This document shows, piece by piece, positions 25,101 to 40,100 of a stretch of DNA of 64,000 bases. Both the position numbers and the translations under genes were made by a program. The stretch is from NCBI GenBank assembly GCA_028752905.1, contig JAQNBH010000013.1, positions 24,682,549-24,746,548 on the forward strand. The letters run 5' to 3'. This DNA is from Cladorhizidae sp. MBARI D1340-BT2. Taxonomy: Eukaryota > Porifera > Demospongiae > Poecilosclerida > Cladorhizidae. A model generated the notes under the pieces. The model ran no database searches, had not been told where the DNA came from, and worked only from the letters and a program-made list of their open reading frames with translations. Positions within the stretch are counted from its first letter, which is position 1; the number at the start of each line of letters is the position of its first letter.

Positions 25101-28100
25101 ACAAGTTTGGCGCCTGGGAGAGGGTCTAGCCTAGGACAGTGGCTCGTGCACCAACCGTCCTCCACTGGGACATGGCGAGCGATGCTGCTCTTTGTCACAC
25201 TTGCTAAGCAACGGCAGAGCAAAAGCCTGAAATATGATCGTGCCGATCCAGCATCTGTAATAAGAGGTCACTCTAATTAAGAAATAATAGAGAATTGAAG
25301 TCCCGCCTACTTCTGGCATGTGTGGTCATAGATACATGGAGCATGAGCGCGGCATGACCTTCAATCCCGTTCCGACCGAGAAGCAGTCAGCACACACAAC
25401 CGTATTGCTGTTAAAGGAAACATCCTTGGGTAGAGTTGGGTAGAGTAACAACCAATTGGATGACCCTTTACCATATACAAACATACACATCCCTTGCTGT
25501 TTGTTCTTCTGCTAGAGAGCAGCCTCCTAATGCCTTGGTTACGGCCTTGGTTACAGGTGCAGGAGCACTCCACAGAGCAAGCAGCCTAATTTATTATTAA
25601 TTTTTTAATTTTTTAAATAATAATAATAATAATAATCGGGTGCCCATATTGTTGACCCTTCCAGTGCCACCCTTTTGGGTTCCCCTATTGGGGATTTAAC
25701 CTCCATCTCACGTTCCCTGGATGAAAAGATCCACCTTTTAAAGACTATGGGTGAAAGGCTGAACCTTCTCTGTGCTCAGGATGCTCTCCTCCTCCGTCAC
25801 TCATTCTCAATACCAAAGCTCCTCCATATTCTTCGAACTTCACCATGTTTCCTCTCCCCTAGTCTAACGCACTATGATGACGTCCTCAGATCTGTTGTGA
25901 GTGGGATATGCAACATCTCCTTTGATGATGATGATGATGCCACCTGGACACAAGCTACACTCCCTGTGAAGTTTGGTGGTCTTGGGATCCGGAGAGCAGT
26001 ACAGCTTGCACCCTCTGCCTTCTTGGCTTCTGCTGCTGGCTCTTCGGACCTTGTTCACCACATTGTCCCTTCTCATCTCCACGGTATACCTACATCTGGT
26101 CCCATGGCCATGATCAATCCCCACCTATCGGCCCGGCTTCACATCACCAAAAGATCTGGGATTCAGTCAAGGTATCTGTGACTGCCGCCAGCCTACTTGC
26201 AAATGCTCCCAACCCTGTTTCTAAAGCTCGTTTTCTAGCTGCCTCTACAAAACAATGAGGTCTATGGTTGTCTGCTCCTCCCATCTCATCTCTAGGCTTT
26301 CGCATGGATGACAACACCATCCGTATTGCTGTGGGTCTTCGCCTAGGCACTCCTTTGTGTAGGCCACATGCGTGTCAGCACTGTGAGGCTGCTGTTGACC
26401 AATTCGCCACCCATGGTCTTAGCTGCCGTCACAGTGTGGGCCGCCATTTTCGTCATGCTGCCATCAATGACATTGCACACAGGTCTTTAGCTTCGGCAAA
26501 GATACCCTCGAAACTGGAGCCTTCTGGCCTCTACAGAAATGATGGGAAGCGCCCGGATGGCATCACGTTGGTTCCGTGGAAGTGTGGGAAATTGTTGGTG
26601 TGGGATGCCACTTGTATTGACACTTTCTCTCCCTCCTACATTGGTAGTGCCTCCACAGTGGCAGGAGCAGTAGCGGCTTTGGCTGAGGAAAGAAAGAGGG
26701 AAAAGTACACCAATTTGAACAATAAAAATCACTGCTTTGTTCCTGTAGCAATTGAAACTTCAGGTGTGTTTGGAGCACAGAGTTTACTTTTTCTAAAGGA
26801 TTTAGGGCAGCGTCTCTTTCAAGCGATTGGAGAGAAGAACTCCCTTCACCACCTCCTGCAGAGGCTTTCTGTTGTGGTGCAGAGAGGTAATGCAGTTTCG
26901 GTTGCGGGGACCACAAATCACTTGAATTTGGACTCTGATGACATTTTCTTTTAATTATTATAATATGTTAATAATATGTTAATAATAATAAAATGATAAT
27001 AATAATAATAATAACAATAACAATAATAATAATAACAACACTAATAATAATAACTACAACAACAACAATAATAATAAATAAAAATTAACCCTGAAAAATT
27101 ATTGTGGTTACGCTTAGGAGCTCATAGATTCTGCACATTTCAGATGTATGGCTGGAAATGATAGGTTTCTCTGTGCACTCTTTTTCGATAAATTAATCTC
27201 ACGCCGGAAGGGAATTCTTTCAACCCATGCACATGACCACTTACCCATTTTAGCACTTAATGACCACACTTACCCATAGAGTACAGGGTTCACAATACCT
27301 TTTTTTTATGTGTCGCATCCTCAAGCATTCTATAAAAAAAGAAGCATTCCACCGCATCCTCGTGGTTCAAAATGTTGTTCCAAGACGCACATTGTGAATG
27401 GAATTCCTACCGTTGACCTCGTTACTGAAGATGGCAAATACTCGTATACTTGGGAATCCGACTTTGCCGACAGCTCTGAGAGCAATGATGACTACGAGGA
27501 ACACATCCATTGCTTAGAAACACCCTTAGCATAGCTTTCTAAATAATGCGCAGGCTGCATGCGATGAAGAAGCAATCTGATTGGCTGGACGGATGAGGAC
27601 GCTTCATACTAGGACACAAAAATAGAACTCGAGTCTATCCGAACATTGTGTCGCGTCCTAAAGCTAGAACACGTACAGTTCACTCGACGCTTTAGGATGT
27701 TGCTTGCATCATGTTGTGAACCAGCCTTAAGGCTTCCTCTAGCCACAGATACCATATCAACCATCTAGCACTTTCCAATTAGGAGCCACAACTTGCAGCA
27801 AACTCAGGCCATCAAGATTCTGAGGTACCACACTTTGGCTCCAGCTAGCTAACTTTGACATAGTTATATATAGCTATGCAACATTTATTTAGTATCAAAA
27901 GAGAGCACACCTGTAGAGAGATCGATAGTTTGAGCTACACAACAAGTTCATGCAGTAAAGTATGCAGAATCTCTTTAAGTCATAACCACAAGATGATTAA
28001 AGAACAGAAACAACGCCCCCCTTAATAAGGTCTCATTCTAAACTAACCTGTTTCTTCCCATTGCACTATAGACAAGTCAGCACTTGCAATACCGTGTTGC

Positions 28101-31100
28101 TTGTTGTTGTTGCTGCTGTTGCTTGTTGTTGTTGCTGCTGCTGTTGTTATTAGAGTCAGCTAATTGATAGTGGACCAGATTCGGCATCCTTCAAGGACTT
28201 GTTAACAGCGGCACGGGGGAACTGAGAGGAACAAGATTCTCAGGACACCCGCTGGAGGGGTTGTTTGTCTTGCTTATAATGCAGTAAGTGAGCCGCGGGG
28301 CGAGAAGACATCCTTTACCCATGCGGGGCGAGAAGATATCCTTTACCCATGCGGGGTGGGAAGATATCCTTTACCCATGCGGGGTGAGAAGATATCCTTT
28401 ACCCATGCTGGGTGAGAAGACATCATTTACCCACGGCTCGCTGTCTGCAATCAAGAAGCAGATCCATTGTGGGTGTGCATTGGGACATATGGTGTCTCGT
28501 AGCAATAAATTTCTGTGAAAGGACGTAAGTTTCGCACAAGGAAAAAAAGATGCAGAGAGAGATCTTTGAAGATGGAGTCCAAGGTTCTTATGTGTTTTGG
28601 GTCCACTGACTTGTAGTTTACATACATCACAGGTGAGATACAACAACTCTCTCGATAATCAAGTTCAACTTACTCACTCGATGACATTCCGACTAGATGT
28701 TCATCAGCAATAATTATTCCCGATGAAGGCCAGGATATCAGCTGAAACGTCAAGTGAGCGAATTGTTGTTCATTATAAGAAAGTCATTGTATCTGCGGTC
28801 TACCACCTCAAAGAAGGATTCAATTCAAGGTACACTGGAAGTGTTTCTGGAACTAAATAACAGACAAAACCCGTTTAAACAGGTTTTACTGAGCGTGTTC
28901 GCCGCCTTCCTGCTCAATTTTTTGTTCCCATGTCCACCTCCACCCCCCCCCCCCCCCGGGTAAGAAATGGAGTGTGGACTACGGTGGACACCCACTGTCT
29001 CCCTCGCACCGCCCACCCGACCGACAACACTTCAGCAATCATTGTATGCCACTAAAAAACTATGCTGGTAAGGAGCACTACGGAGACTAGGGGAGGTACT
29101 GTGCGAGATTCTGGAAAAGGAACAGATGAAAATTTCCAGATTGCTGGTCTTCTAGTGTTGTATTAAGATCCACTGTCTGGAGAGCCATGTTGAGGAAAAC
29201 AGGAGGGAAGGGGGGAAAGATAAATTCATAATTGCCCCCCCCCCCCCTCTCAGACGAGCCCAAGTCCTATACTCACATGACTCGGGTACAAACCTTGTCT
29301 CTGACCCCCGCTGTTGATATACATGTATGCAGGCATGGTGTTGAGTGTTGATATACTATATTCATAGACTTGCGTTATAATCATGAACAGCGATAATGCT
29401 TAACCACCAGCACCGGTGTCCATGGCAACGGCACCAGGGTAAACAGAAATGCAATGTGTGAGGATCAACGTGGGACAATGCAGGCACATACCGTGTGGTT
29501 CTTGGTACGTAGAACACCACTGCAGAGAATGAACTCTGACTCTTCAATGTCCGCACACCTCTGAGGCAACAATAACAAGACAACACAGCAACCAATTAGC
29601 AGCTCATCAAAAACAAGAACAATTATATTCATAGACTTGCGTTATAATCAGGAATAGGATCGGAGGAAAGCATAGAATGAACAAACTCGAGTTATTGATA
29701 CCAGGTCAAAACAAACCATAGAATGGAACTTTTCATATATCCATTCCAAACACATGCGCAGATATTTTGATCATGTCTAGTAAATGAAAACAATGTTAGT
29801 GGTGGATGAAGGGGAGGGGCATTTAATGACAACTTAATTAATACCCTAGGGCTGATAGTGACACATCCGTGCATCTAACTTTCATGTTCCAAGGGCAGCA
29901 GATACATCTGCACAAAGAGCTTTACAAGAGAGATGCGCTGGAAACCGCATGGGGGAATCTAACGCAAGCTGTTAGCCAGCGAGGCTGCACCTTCCCCTCC
30001 TCTCACCTGGCTTAGGGTGTGTCTAGGGTTTAGGACAGTCTAAGATCAGCTTAGGACAGGTCTAAGGTTTAGGACTGGCTAACAATGGGGCTAGGCTTAT
30101 AATACAGGACAGGTTTGGGCTGGCCTAGTATGGGGCTAGGGCTTATGACAGTCTAGAAATGGCTTAGACAGGGCACTTGGGCTTAGGACAGGCACACAAT
30201 GGAGCTAGGGCTTAGGACAGGCTAATGATTGGGCTAAGGCTGGTTAGGATGGGGGCTAGGGCTTAGGATAATTTAGGGCTAGGACTTAGCGAAGGATTAT
30301 GGCTTACGTAAGACAGGTCAGGGCTAAAATTAGTTGTGTAACAAGTTTGATCTTTGGACATGCTGAGATGATCCTGAGTTTGTCACCACCACACCTACAT
30401 GACAACTTAACTTGAAACATTCCCTCACCTGGTCATCATGAAGATAGTCCAAACGAGACACAATGTCCCTGCACTTTGCTAACCCAGTCCACCTGTCTAT
30501 CTCTTTTATACGAATCTCAAAGGACACCATCTGTAGAGGTAGAGACCAGAGAAAGGGGGGGGGGGGGGGGGGGGGGGAAAGAAAAAGGGAGAAAAAAAAG
30601 AAGAAGAAGGAAAGAAAAAAAAGAAAGAAAAAAAAGAAGAGAAGAGAAGAGAAGAGAAGAGAAGAGAAGAGAAGAGAAGAGAAGAGAAGAGAAGAGAAGA
30701 GAAGAGAAGAGAAGAGAAGAGAAGAGAAGAGAAGAGAAGAGAAGAGAAGAGAAGAGAAGAGAAGAGAAGAGAAGAGAAGAGAAGAGAAGAGAAGAGAAGA
30801 GAAGAGAAGAGAAGAGAAGAGAAGAGAAGAGAAGAGAAGAGAAGAGAAGAGAAGAGAAGAGAAGAGAAGAGAAGAGAAGAAAAGAAAAGAAAAGAAAAGA
30901 AAAGAAAAGAAAAGAAAAGAAAAGAAAAGAAAAGAAAAGAAAAGAAAAGAAAAGAAAAGAAAAGAAAAGAAAAGAAAAGAAAAGAAAAGAAAAGAAAAGA
31001 AAAGAAAAGAAAAGAAAAGAAAAGAAAAGAAAAGAAAAGAAAAGAAAAGAAAAGGGGGAAAAAGAAAAAAAAAGAGAGGGAGAATAGTGTAGATATGGTT

Positions 31101-34100
31101 AAGGGTCGTCAACACAAGGGCAGTTCATACACCAACTTGACACTGGTATAACACGGTGGTGATGATGAAATCGCCCTACCTACATATCCTAGTGAAATAA
31201 AGCTAGCTCCAGCTCCAGCAGCAGTGGGAATATGGAGGAAATAAGCAAGCAGAATACTCTTGCTACTCGTACACCAGCAGACCTGGTCAACGGCAGTGAA
31301 GCCAACTCAACAGCAAGGGCTCCACACAGCCTATAGCTCTATGGTGTGTGCTCACCTACTACCACCATAGCCACCTATACATGTAGCTCTATGGTGTGTG
31401 CTCACCTACACAGGCTACCACCATAGCCACCTATAGCTCTATGGTGTGTGCTCACCTACACAGGCTACCACCATAGCCACCTATAGCTCTATGGTGTGTG
31501 CTCACCTACACAGGCTACCACCATAGCCACCTATAGCTCTATGCTCACCTGCATAGGCTACCACCATAGCCACCTATAGCTCTATGGTGTTGCTCACCTA
31601 CACAGACTACCACCATAGCCACCTATAGCTCTATGGTGTGCTCACCTACACAGACTACCACCATAGCCACCTATAGCTCTATGGTGTGTGCTCACCTACA
31701 CAGACTACCACCATAGCCACCTATAGCTCTATGGTGTGCTCACCTACACAGGCTACCACCATAGCCACCTATAGCTCTATGCTCACCTGCATAGGCTACC
31801 ACCATAGCCACCTATAGCTCTATGGTGTTGCTCACCTACACAGACTACCACCATAGCCACCTATAGCTCTATGGTGTGCTCACCTACACAGACTACCACC
31901 ATAGCCACCTATAGCTCTATGGTGTTGCTCACCTGCATAGGCTACCACCATAGCCACCTATAGCTCTATGGTGTTGCTCACCTGCATAGGCTACCACCAT
32001 AGCCACCTATAGCTCTATGGTGTGCTCACCTACATAGGCTACCACCATAGCCACCTATAGCTCTATGGTGTGTGCTCACCTGCATAGGCTACCACCATAG
32101 CCACCTATAGCTCTATGGTGTTGCTCACCTGCATAGGCTACCACCATAGCCACCTATAGCTCTATGGTGTGCTCACCTACACAGGCTACCACCATAGCCA
32201 CCTATAGCTCTATGGTGTGCTCACCTACATAGGCTACCACCATAGCCACCTATAGCTCTATGGTGTTGCTCACCTGCATAGGCTACCACCATAGCCACCT
32301 ATAGCTCTATGGTGTGCTCACCTATACAGACTACCACCATAGCCACCTATAGCTCTATGGTGTGCTCACCTACATAGGCTACCACCATAGCCACCTATAG
32401 CTCTATGGTGTTGCTCACCTGCATAGGCTACCACCATAGCCACCTATAGCTCTATGGTGTGCTCACCTATACAGACTACCACCATAGCCACCTATAGCTC
32501 TATGGTGTGCTCACCTACACAGGCTACCACCATAGCCACCTATAGCTCTATGGTGTTGCTCACCTACACAGGTTGCCATAATTACTGCTGCTCTATGCTA
32601 GTCATAATTAGTGTAGAGACTTACAGCTGCTGTCAGGAGCTCCAGGTCAACATGGTCTGCAGGGGTCTGTAATGAAACATTCACAGATATAGCCACACAT
32701 GAGACACCAAACCATAGCCGGTGAGTGTGTGTGTGTGTGTGTAGTGTGTGTGTGTAGTGTGTCTGAGTGAGGGTGTGTGTGTATGTATATACATGTGTGA
32801 GCATTGTTATAGCAATGTAAAGATACCTACACCACAATGGCCACACCTTACCTTTTTCTTGACCTCCTTGAGCAGAATAGGATACTTCATAATTCGGGAG
32901 CGTGGGGAATCAAGGAAGGTCCAAAGTTCAATCTTTCGGGAGAACTCCGAGTCAAGACAACGCTGCAAGTGGAAATGTCACAATGCACATATCTATGCTG
33001 CAACACAAGACTACCTTCAGACGCTGCAACACAAGACTACCTTCAGACATTACACACAAGACTACCTTCAGACATTACACACAAGACTACCTTCAGACAT
33101 TACAACTCAAGACTACCTTCAGACATTACACACAAGACTACCTTCAGACATTGCATCACAAGACTACCTTCAGACATTACAACTCAAGACTACCTTCAGA
33201 CATTGCAACACAAGACTACCTTCAGACATTACACACACAAGACTACCTTCAGACATTACACACAAGACTACCTTCAGACATTGCAACACAAGACTACCTT
33301 CAGACATTACAACACAAGACTACCTTCAGACATTACACACAAGACTACCTTCAGACATTACAACACAAGACTACCTTCAGATGCTGCAACACAAGACTAC
33401 CTTCAGATATTGCAACACAAGACTACCTTCAGACATTGCAACACAAGACTACCTTCAGACATTACAACACAAGACTACCTTCAGACATTACACACAAGAC
33501 TACCTTCAGACATTGCAACACAAGACTACCTTCAGACATTACACACAAGACTACCTCCAGACATTACAATACAAGACTACCTTCAGACATTACAACACAA
33601 GACTACCTTCAGACATTACACACAAGGACTACCTTCAGACATTACAACACAAGACTACCTCCAGACATTGCACACAAGACTACCTTCAGACATTGCAACA
33701 CAAGACTACCTTCAGACATTACAACACAAGACTACCTTCAGACATTACAACACAAGACTACCTTCAGACATTGCAACACAAGACTACCTTCAGACATTAC
33801 ACACAAGACTACCTTCAGACATTGCAACACAAGACTACCTTCAGACACTGCAACACAAGACTACCTTCAGACATTACAACACAAGACTACCTTCAGATGC
33901 TGCAACACAAGACTACCTTCAGACATTACACACAAGACTACCTTCAGACATTGCAACACAAGACTACCTTCAGACATTGCAACACAAGACTACCTTCAGA
34001 CATTACACACAAGACTACCTTCAGACATTGCAACACAAGACTACCTTCAGACATTACAACACAAGACTACCTTCAGACACTGCAACACAAGACTACCTTC

Positions 34101-37100
34101 AGACATTACAACACAAGACTACCTTCAGATGCTGCAACACAAGACTACCTTCAGACATTACAACACAAGACTACCTTCAGACATTACACACAAGACTACC
34201 TTCAGACATTGCAACACAAGACTACCTTCAGACATTGCAACACAAGACTACCTTCAGACATTACACACAAGACTACCTTCAGACATTGCAACATAAGACT
34301 ACCTTCAGACATTGCAACACAAGACTACCTTCAGACATTACACACAAGACTACCTTCAGTCAATGGAGAAGGTGTGTGTTGCTATAGGAACACAGGAGTG
34401 GAAAACTACCACAAGACAAACACCATCATGGCTCCTTTCAGGGAGGGGGGAGGGGCAGTGCATCATGCAGGAGAGAGGAGAATGAGGATCCCCCCCCACC
34501 CCCCGTCCCCGTCCCATCCTGCCCAAGATTACTTCAAAGGATCACATTTCAGGCCATGCCACATGTAATTCCACACCCCCACCAGAACTATAATGTCACA
34601 AACTCTTCAGGGTGCTTCACTCCACCTAATGGCATCCCAAGGCAAACACTGTCTGTGCTATTGCTACTGCAGCAGCAGCGAGTCCTCTCTGCCAAGCGTG
34701 CACAGTCGCTGGCATCAAGTGAAGTTTCTCTGCCAGCGACTTAGGAACTCCTAGCTAGAGCCACTATACAGTACCTCAAATCTACCAGCAGCTTCATAGC
34801 ATGGGATACTGCTGCAAGTAACAGGCCCAAGAGGAAAACTTCTAAGAGGATGTCCGAGAACAAGGATCCTTGGTGAATCTTGGGTGGTTGAAAGAGAGAC
34901 AACGTCACACCTGCTGCATGCGTCCGTTCCACCTGTCCGCCCGCAGGCATGCATTTTATAAGATCCGAGTAAAATGGCACTATTTAGAGACCAATTAAAT
35001 TATACCAGGTTGAAGAACACGGAATTATGGAACTTGAGTCAAGTATGTATTAAATCCATCCTGAACACGAGTTACAAAAGCTGAAGGCAGAGACTGAGCA
35101 TGTGCACAAGCAGAAAGAGTTTAATTAAAGGGAGTTATATTTTCTGTATACATGTAGTTAACCCCTTTAATTAGCATTCTCGCTAGCCACACCCTCAAAC
35201 ACACACATGGAAGAAGAGGGCTTGCTCCAATGCCTTAGGGCATCTGTCACAATATTCATGACATTTCATCGCACAAAGAAAGACCAAAAGTTAATCACAT
35301 GACCATATCACATGACCATGGTGCATCAGCTGGCACGAGGTCATAAAGATTTGCGGGCAAGCTAGAAAATGCCGACTAGGCAAGAACAAAATGGTAGACC
35401 TTCTCACACCCTGCATACGTGCGCTCAAGGGTGTGGCTAGTGAGACTATATTTAGATCCAGCCACATGACAATATGTACGGTATGCTTGCCCTATGCCTT
35501 GGCATCGCTCGTCCCTGACATTTAATCATCGCCCCTAGCTGTTGACCAACCTGCAAGAAGTCCTGGAAGGCGGGCTCCTGTTTCTTAGCCTCCAGGGTCT
35601 GCCTGGCCACGACCAAGTTGGCGCAGTATTCAGTGTATGGTGATAAGGTAGTTGTCTATGATGAAGGAAGGGGGGGGATAATGTGAGGCAAGGCTCTGAG
35701 GCTGTCTGTAAGTAGGTGCATGATGGGTGATGGTTGGGGTGCATGGAGCAGAGGAAACAGAAGACATGGAGGAGGAGGAGGAGGTGGGAGATAGAGTTGG
35801 CAGTGACTTTGCATTGCTGGTAGAGAGACGAACAGTGAGGAAGGAAAGGGAGAGATACTCTTAGCCGGCACTGCCATTGTCCTGGGAGGTTCCTTTCATA
35901 CGGTGAGGAAGGGAGAGATACGCGTGAGAAGAGGAGAGGCACACGTGAGAAGAGGAGAGGTGGACGTGAGAAGGACGTGGAACAAGACAAGACAAAGGGG
36001 GTGTTGTACCCACCCATCTACATCCCCCCACCCTCCCCCTTGACGTGTGTACCCTCACCACCCACCCGCATAAAGCAAACAAAATGATACCTCCGTAACA
36101 ATTTGATATTAATCAATTAATTAATTCTAATTATTATAACTGTTCCTGGTTGATCTCCATAAGCACCTCACGGCACAAATTTGGACATTGTTCAAGCAGA
36201 TTTTTTTTTAAAGAATGCAGCAAACGCAAGAAAAGAGAGAATTAAATTTATTTTTAAACCTGAGCATGCTCAGTAGGCCGCTGTCTTGATAGGGCGAGTG
36301 AGAAAAATGGGATGGGTAATTAAATGGCTGAAGATTGCAATTGCAACCAAAAGAACAGTCTCTTCCAGACCTTGACTGGTGCTTGTGGAAGTCCACCTGC
36401 TGTGGATACCTGCACAGGTACACACATGTGCTTGGAAATACTCTGAATGCCTTCACTTTTGAGATGGAGGCAGGAGTGATGTATCTCTTTGCTGTAAACA
36501 GAGCGTCGTAGCGATGCACAGCCATTGTTTGCCTCCCTCAATGGAGCTGACTCTTATAATAATTTGCAGCTCATTGTGTTTGCATTCTAATTATAGGAAC
36601 AGTTTGGGTCTTCAATTTATCTTTCCAGCTCAGTTATTCACAAACACCCCAGGTAGTCATTCGGTGAGTCACGGTCAACTCTCATACACTAGAAACACTT
36701 GTGGGCTCACCCAATCCAAGATGGCGGCTCCCACAGCATCCACACTCTCTTCCGCAGACCTCAGTTCCTCCAGCCTCGAGACTAGATCTGTGTAACAATG
36801 CAGGAATGACATGTCACATGACCAACACCAAACCTAGCACATGATCAACATCACATGACCAACAGCAGGCACATGACCAACATCAAACAGCACATGACCA
36901 ACATTAGTCACATTACCAAGACCAAACTTAGCACATGACCAGCAACATCACAGTCACATGACCAACAACATCAGTCACATGACCAACATCAAACGACCAG
37001 CATCAGTCACATGACCAAGACCAAACTTAGCACACGACCAACATCACAGTCACATGACCAACAACAAACACAGACACATTCATGACCAACATCACAGCTA

Positions 37101-40100
37101 GCACATGACCAACGGCACAGCATCACATGACCAACACTATCTAGCACATGACCAAATCATCTCATCACTGACTCCACCTTGCCACCGACCAACAGCCCCT
37201 CCCATGCCAACACACCTTCGTGCAAGTTTAGGATGATCGGAAGGTTGCTAAAGATCTTGCAGTGCTCCTCAGCACTCAGTAGGTTCAGACGTAACAGAGG
37301 ATGAAAGAAGATCTACGCAGAGGTCAAGAGGTGGAATTAAGTACATCATACACAGACAACAAACCACACCCCCTCCTCGTTCATCACAGTGGTGAGCATC
37401 AACTCCTGCCACATTTATTAAAACATCTGAGCCACCCTGAGTGGGCGGTCCACCCTGAGGGGGATGTGGGTACATGCATTTATGCAGGCTAGCCGGGCTT
37501 AAAGCCACACCTATGTGTGACGAGGCAAACAGTTACTCTAGGATGGCAAAGATTCAAGCAGGTGTGTCCATATATGTAGCTAGTGAGACGCGTACTGTCC
37601 TCCACTTTTGGCCTCGGGCGATTAACAAGAACATTTGTGCAGAAAGGACGGGGAAAAAAAATTAAAAAAGAAGGGGGGGGGGGGGGAGGGGGAAGAAGGG
37701 GGAAGAAGGAAACAAACAAACAAAAGAAGTAATAAAAAAAAGTAACAAAAAAAAGCAAAATATATATAAATTATATTAATTTTTTTTTAAATAAGGGGGA
37801 AAAAAGGGGAAAAAAGAAGAAAAAAAATGGCCCTGGTTATAAATGTGAAGTGTTGTTGATCTGCTCGCCATGGCAACACTCACAAGCCTAAGAGGAAATG
37901 AAATGGCCAAGTCGAACACTTTCTCTATCCTCTCTGATTCTCCCCCCCCTCTGTGACCCTTACGCACGTTGATGACCATCTTCAAGTCGTGCACCATCTC
38001 AGTCTCAGTCTTGTAGATGGAGTAGATAGCCTGGGGGAAGGGGGGGGGGGGAAAGATGTGTCCTGAGGGCGTGACCAAGTATTAAACAGGGTGGTGCTAT
38101 TAGCAAGTACAGACCTTTATATCCACACTATTACTGTACAGCCAGGGTCTGACCTTGTTAATCATTGTTAATGACGCCAACATGAGAAATATTGTAATAA
38201 TAATAACAACAACAACAACAACAACAATAATAATATACGTAGTAATATAATCAACGAAACGTCTGCCGGTTTCCATTTTACTCGGGCCAGCTGCAACATC
38301 AAGGGATCTGAAGACTTGGGGGACCGTAACTCAACCAACCCCCGGAGGATGCGACAGCCTCGGGCTAGGTCCCAGAGGTCATTCAAACATGGCTAGAAGC
38401 CGCCATCTCTAGAATGGGCAGGGCACATGGCGTTGTTGGTGGGGGCCATTTTGTTTAGGGCTGTGCTTGAACATGTGTCTCGTGCATCCCTATGGTGGCG
38501 TTACCAACAAACTCCACTAGCTAATCAGAGCTCGCATAATGCAAGAAGTTTGTCAGCGAGGCCGCCACCTCCCCCCTCCTCCCGATAGACAATGAAGGCC
38601 TCAGATCTGGTCTCGTAGGTCATTTAAGCATTGCTAAATATAGATCAAACAACTAAGCATTGCTAAATATAGATCAACTAAGCATTGATGAATATAGATC
38701 AACTAAGCATTGCTGAATATAGATCAACTAAGCATTGATGAATACAGATCAACTAAGCATTGATGAATATAGATCAACTAAGCATTGCTGAATATAGATC
38801 AACTAAGCATTGCTGAATATAGATCAACTAAGCATTGATGAATATAGATCAACTAAGCATTGATGAATATAGATCAACTAAGCATTGATGAATACAGATC
38901 AACTAAGCATTGATGAATATAGATCAACTAAGCATTGCTGAATATAGATCAACTAAGCATTGCTGAATATAGATCAACTAAGCATTGCTGAATATAGATC
39001 AACTAAACATTGCTACATATAGATCAACTAAACATTGATGAATATAGATCAACTAAGCATTGATGAATATAGATCAACTAAGCATTGATGAATATAGATC
39101 AACTAAGCATTGCTGAATATAGATCAACTAAGCATTGCTGAATATAGATCAACTAAGCATTGCTGAATATAGATCAACTAAATATTGCTGAATATAGATC
39201 AACTAAGCATTGATGAATATAGATCAACTAAGCATTGCTGAATATAGATCAACTAAGCATTGCTGAATATAGATCAACTAAGCATTGCTGAATATAGATC
39301 AACTAAACATTGCTACATATAGATCAACTAAACATTGATGAATATAGATCAACTAATCATTGCTGAATATAGATCAACTAAGCATTGATGAATACAGATC
39401 AACTAAGCATTGATGAATATAGATCAACTAAGCATTGATGAATATAGATCAACTAAGCATTGCTGAATATAGATCAACTAAGCATTGCTGAATATAGATC
39501 AATTAAGCATTGATGAATATAGATCAACTAAGCATTGCTGAATATAGATCAACTAAGCATTGCTGAATATAGATCAACTAATCATTGATGAATATAGATC
39601 AACTAAGCATTGCTGAATATAGATCAACTAAGCATTGCTGAATATAGATCAACTAATCATTGCTGAATATAGATCAACTAAGCATTGCTGAATATAGATC
39701 AACTAAATATTGCTGAATATAGATCAACTAAGCATTGATGAATATAGATCAACTAAGCATTGCTGATAGATCAACTAAACATTGCTGAATATAGATCAAC
39801 TAAGCATTGCTGAATATAGATCAACTAATCATTGATGAATATAGATCAACTAAGCATTGATGAATATAGATCAACTAAATATAGATCAACTAAGCATTGC
39901 TGAATATAGATCAACTAAACATTGCTGAATATAGATCAACTAAGCATTGCTGAATATAGATCAACTAAGCATTGCTGAATATAGATCAAAGTTCTAAGCA
40001 TTGATGAATATAGACATTGCTGAATATAGATCAACTAAGCATTGCTGAATATAGATCAACTAAGCATTGATGAATATAGATCAACTAAGCATTGATGAAT

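Noticed and set aside
32748..34568. 606-codon plus frame
   Set aside because: Runs antisense over RhoGEF exon 10 and through a minisatellite.
38168..38386. 72-codon minus frame near exon 6
   Set aside because: Not needed by phase or family alignment and overlaps a microsatellite.
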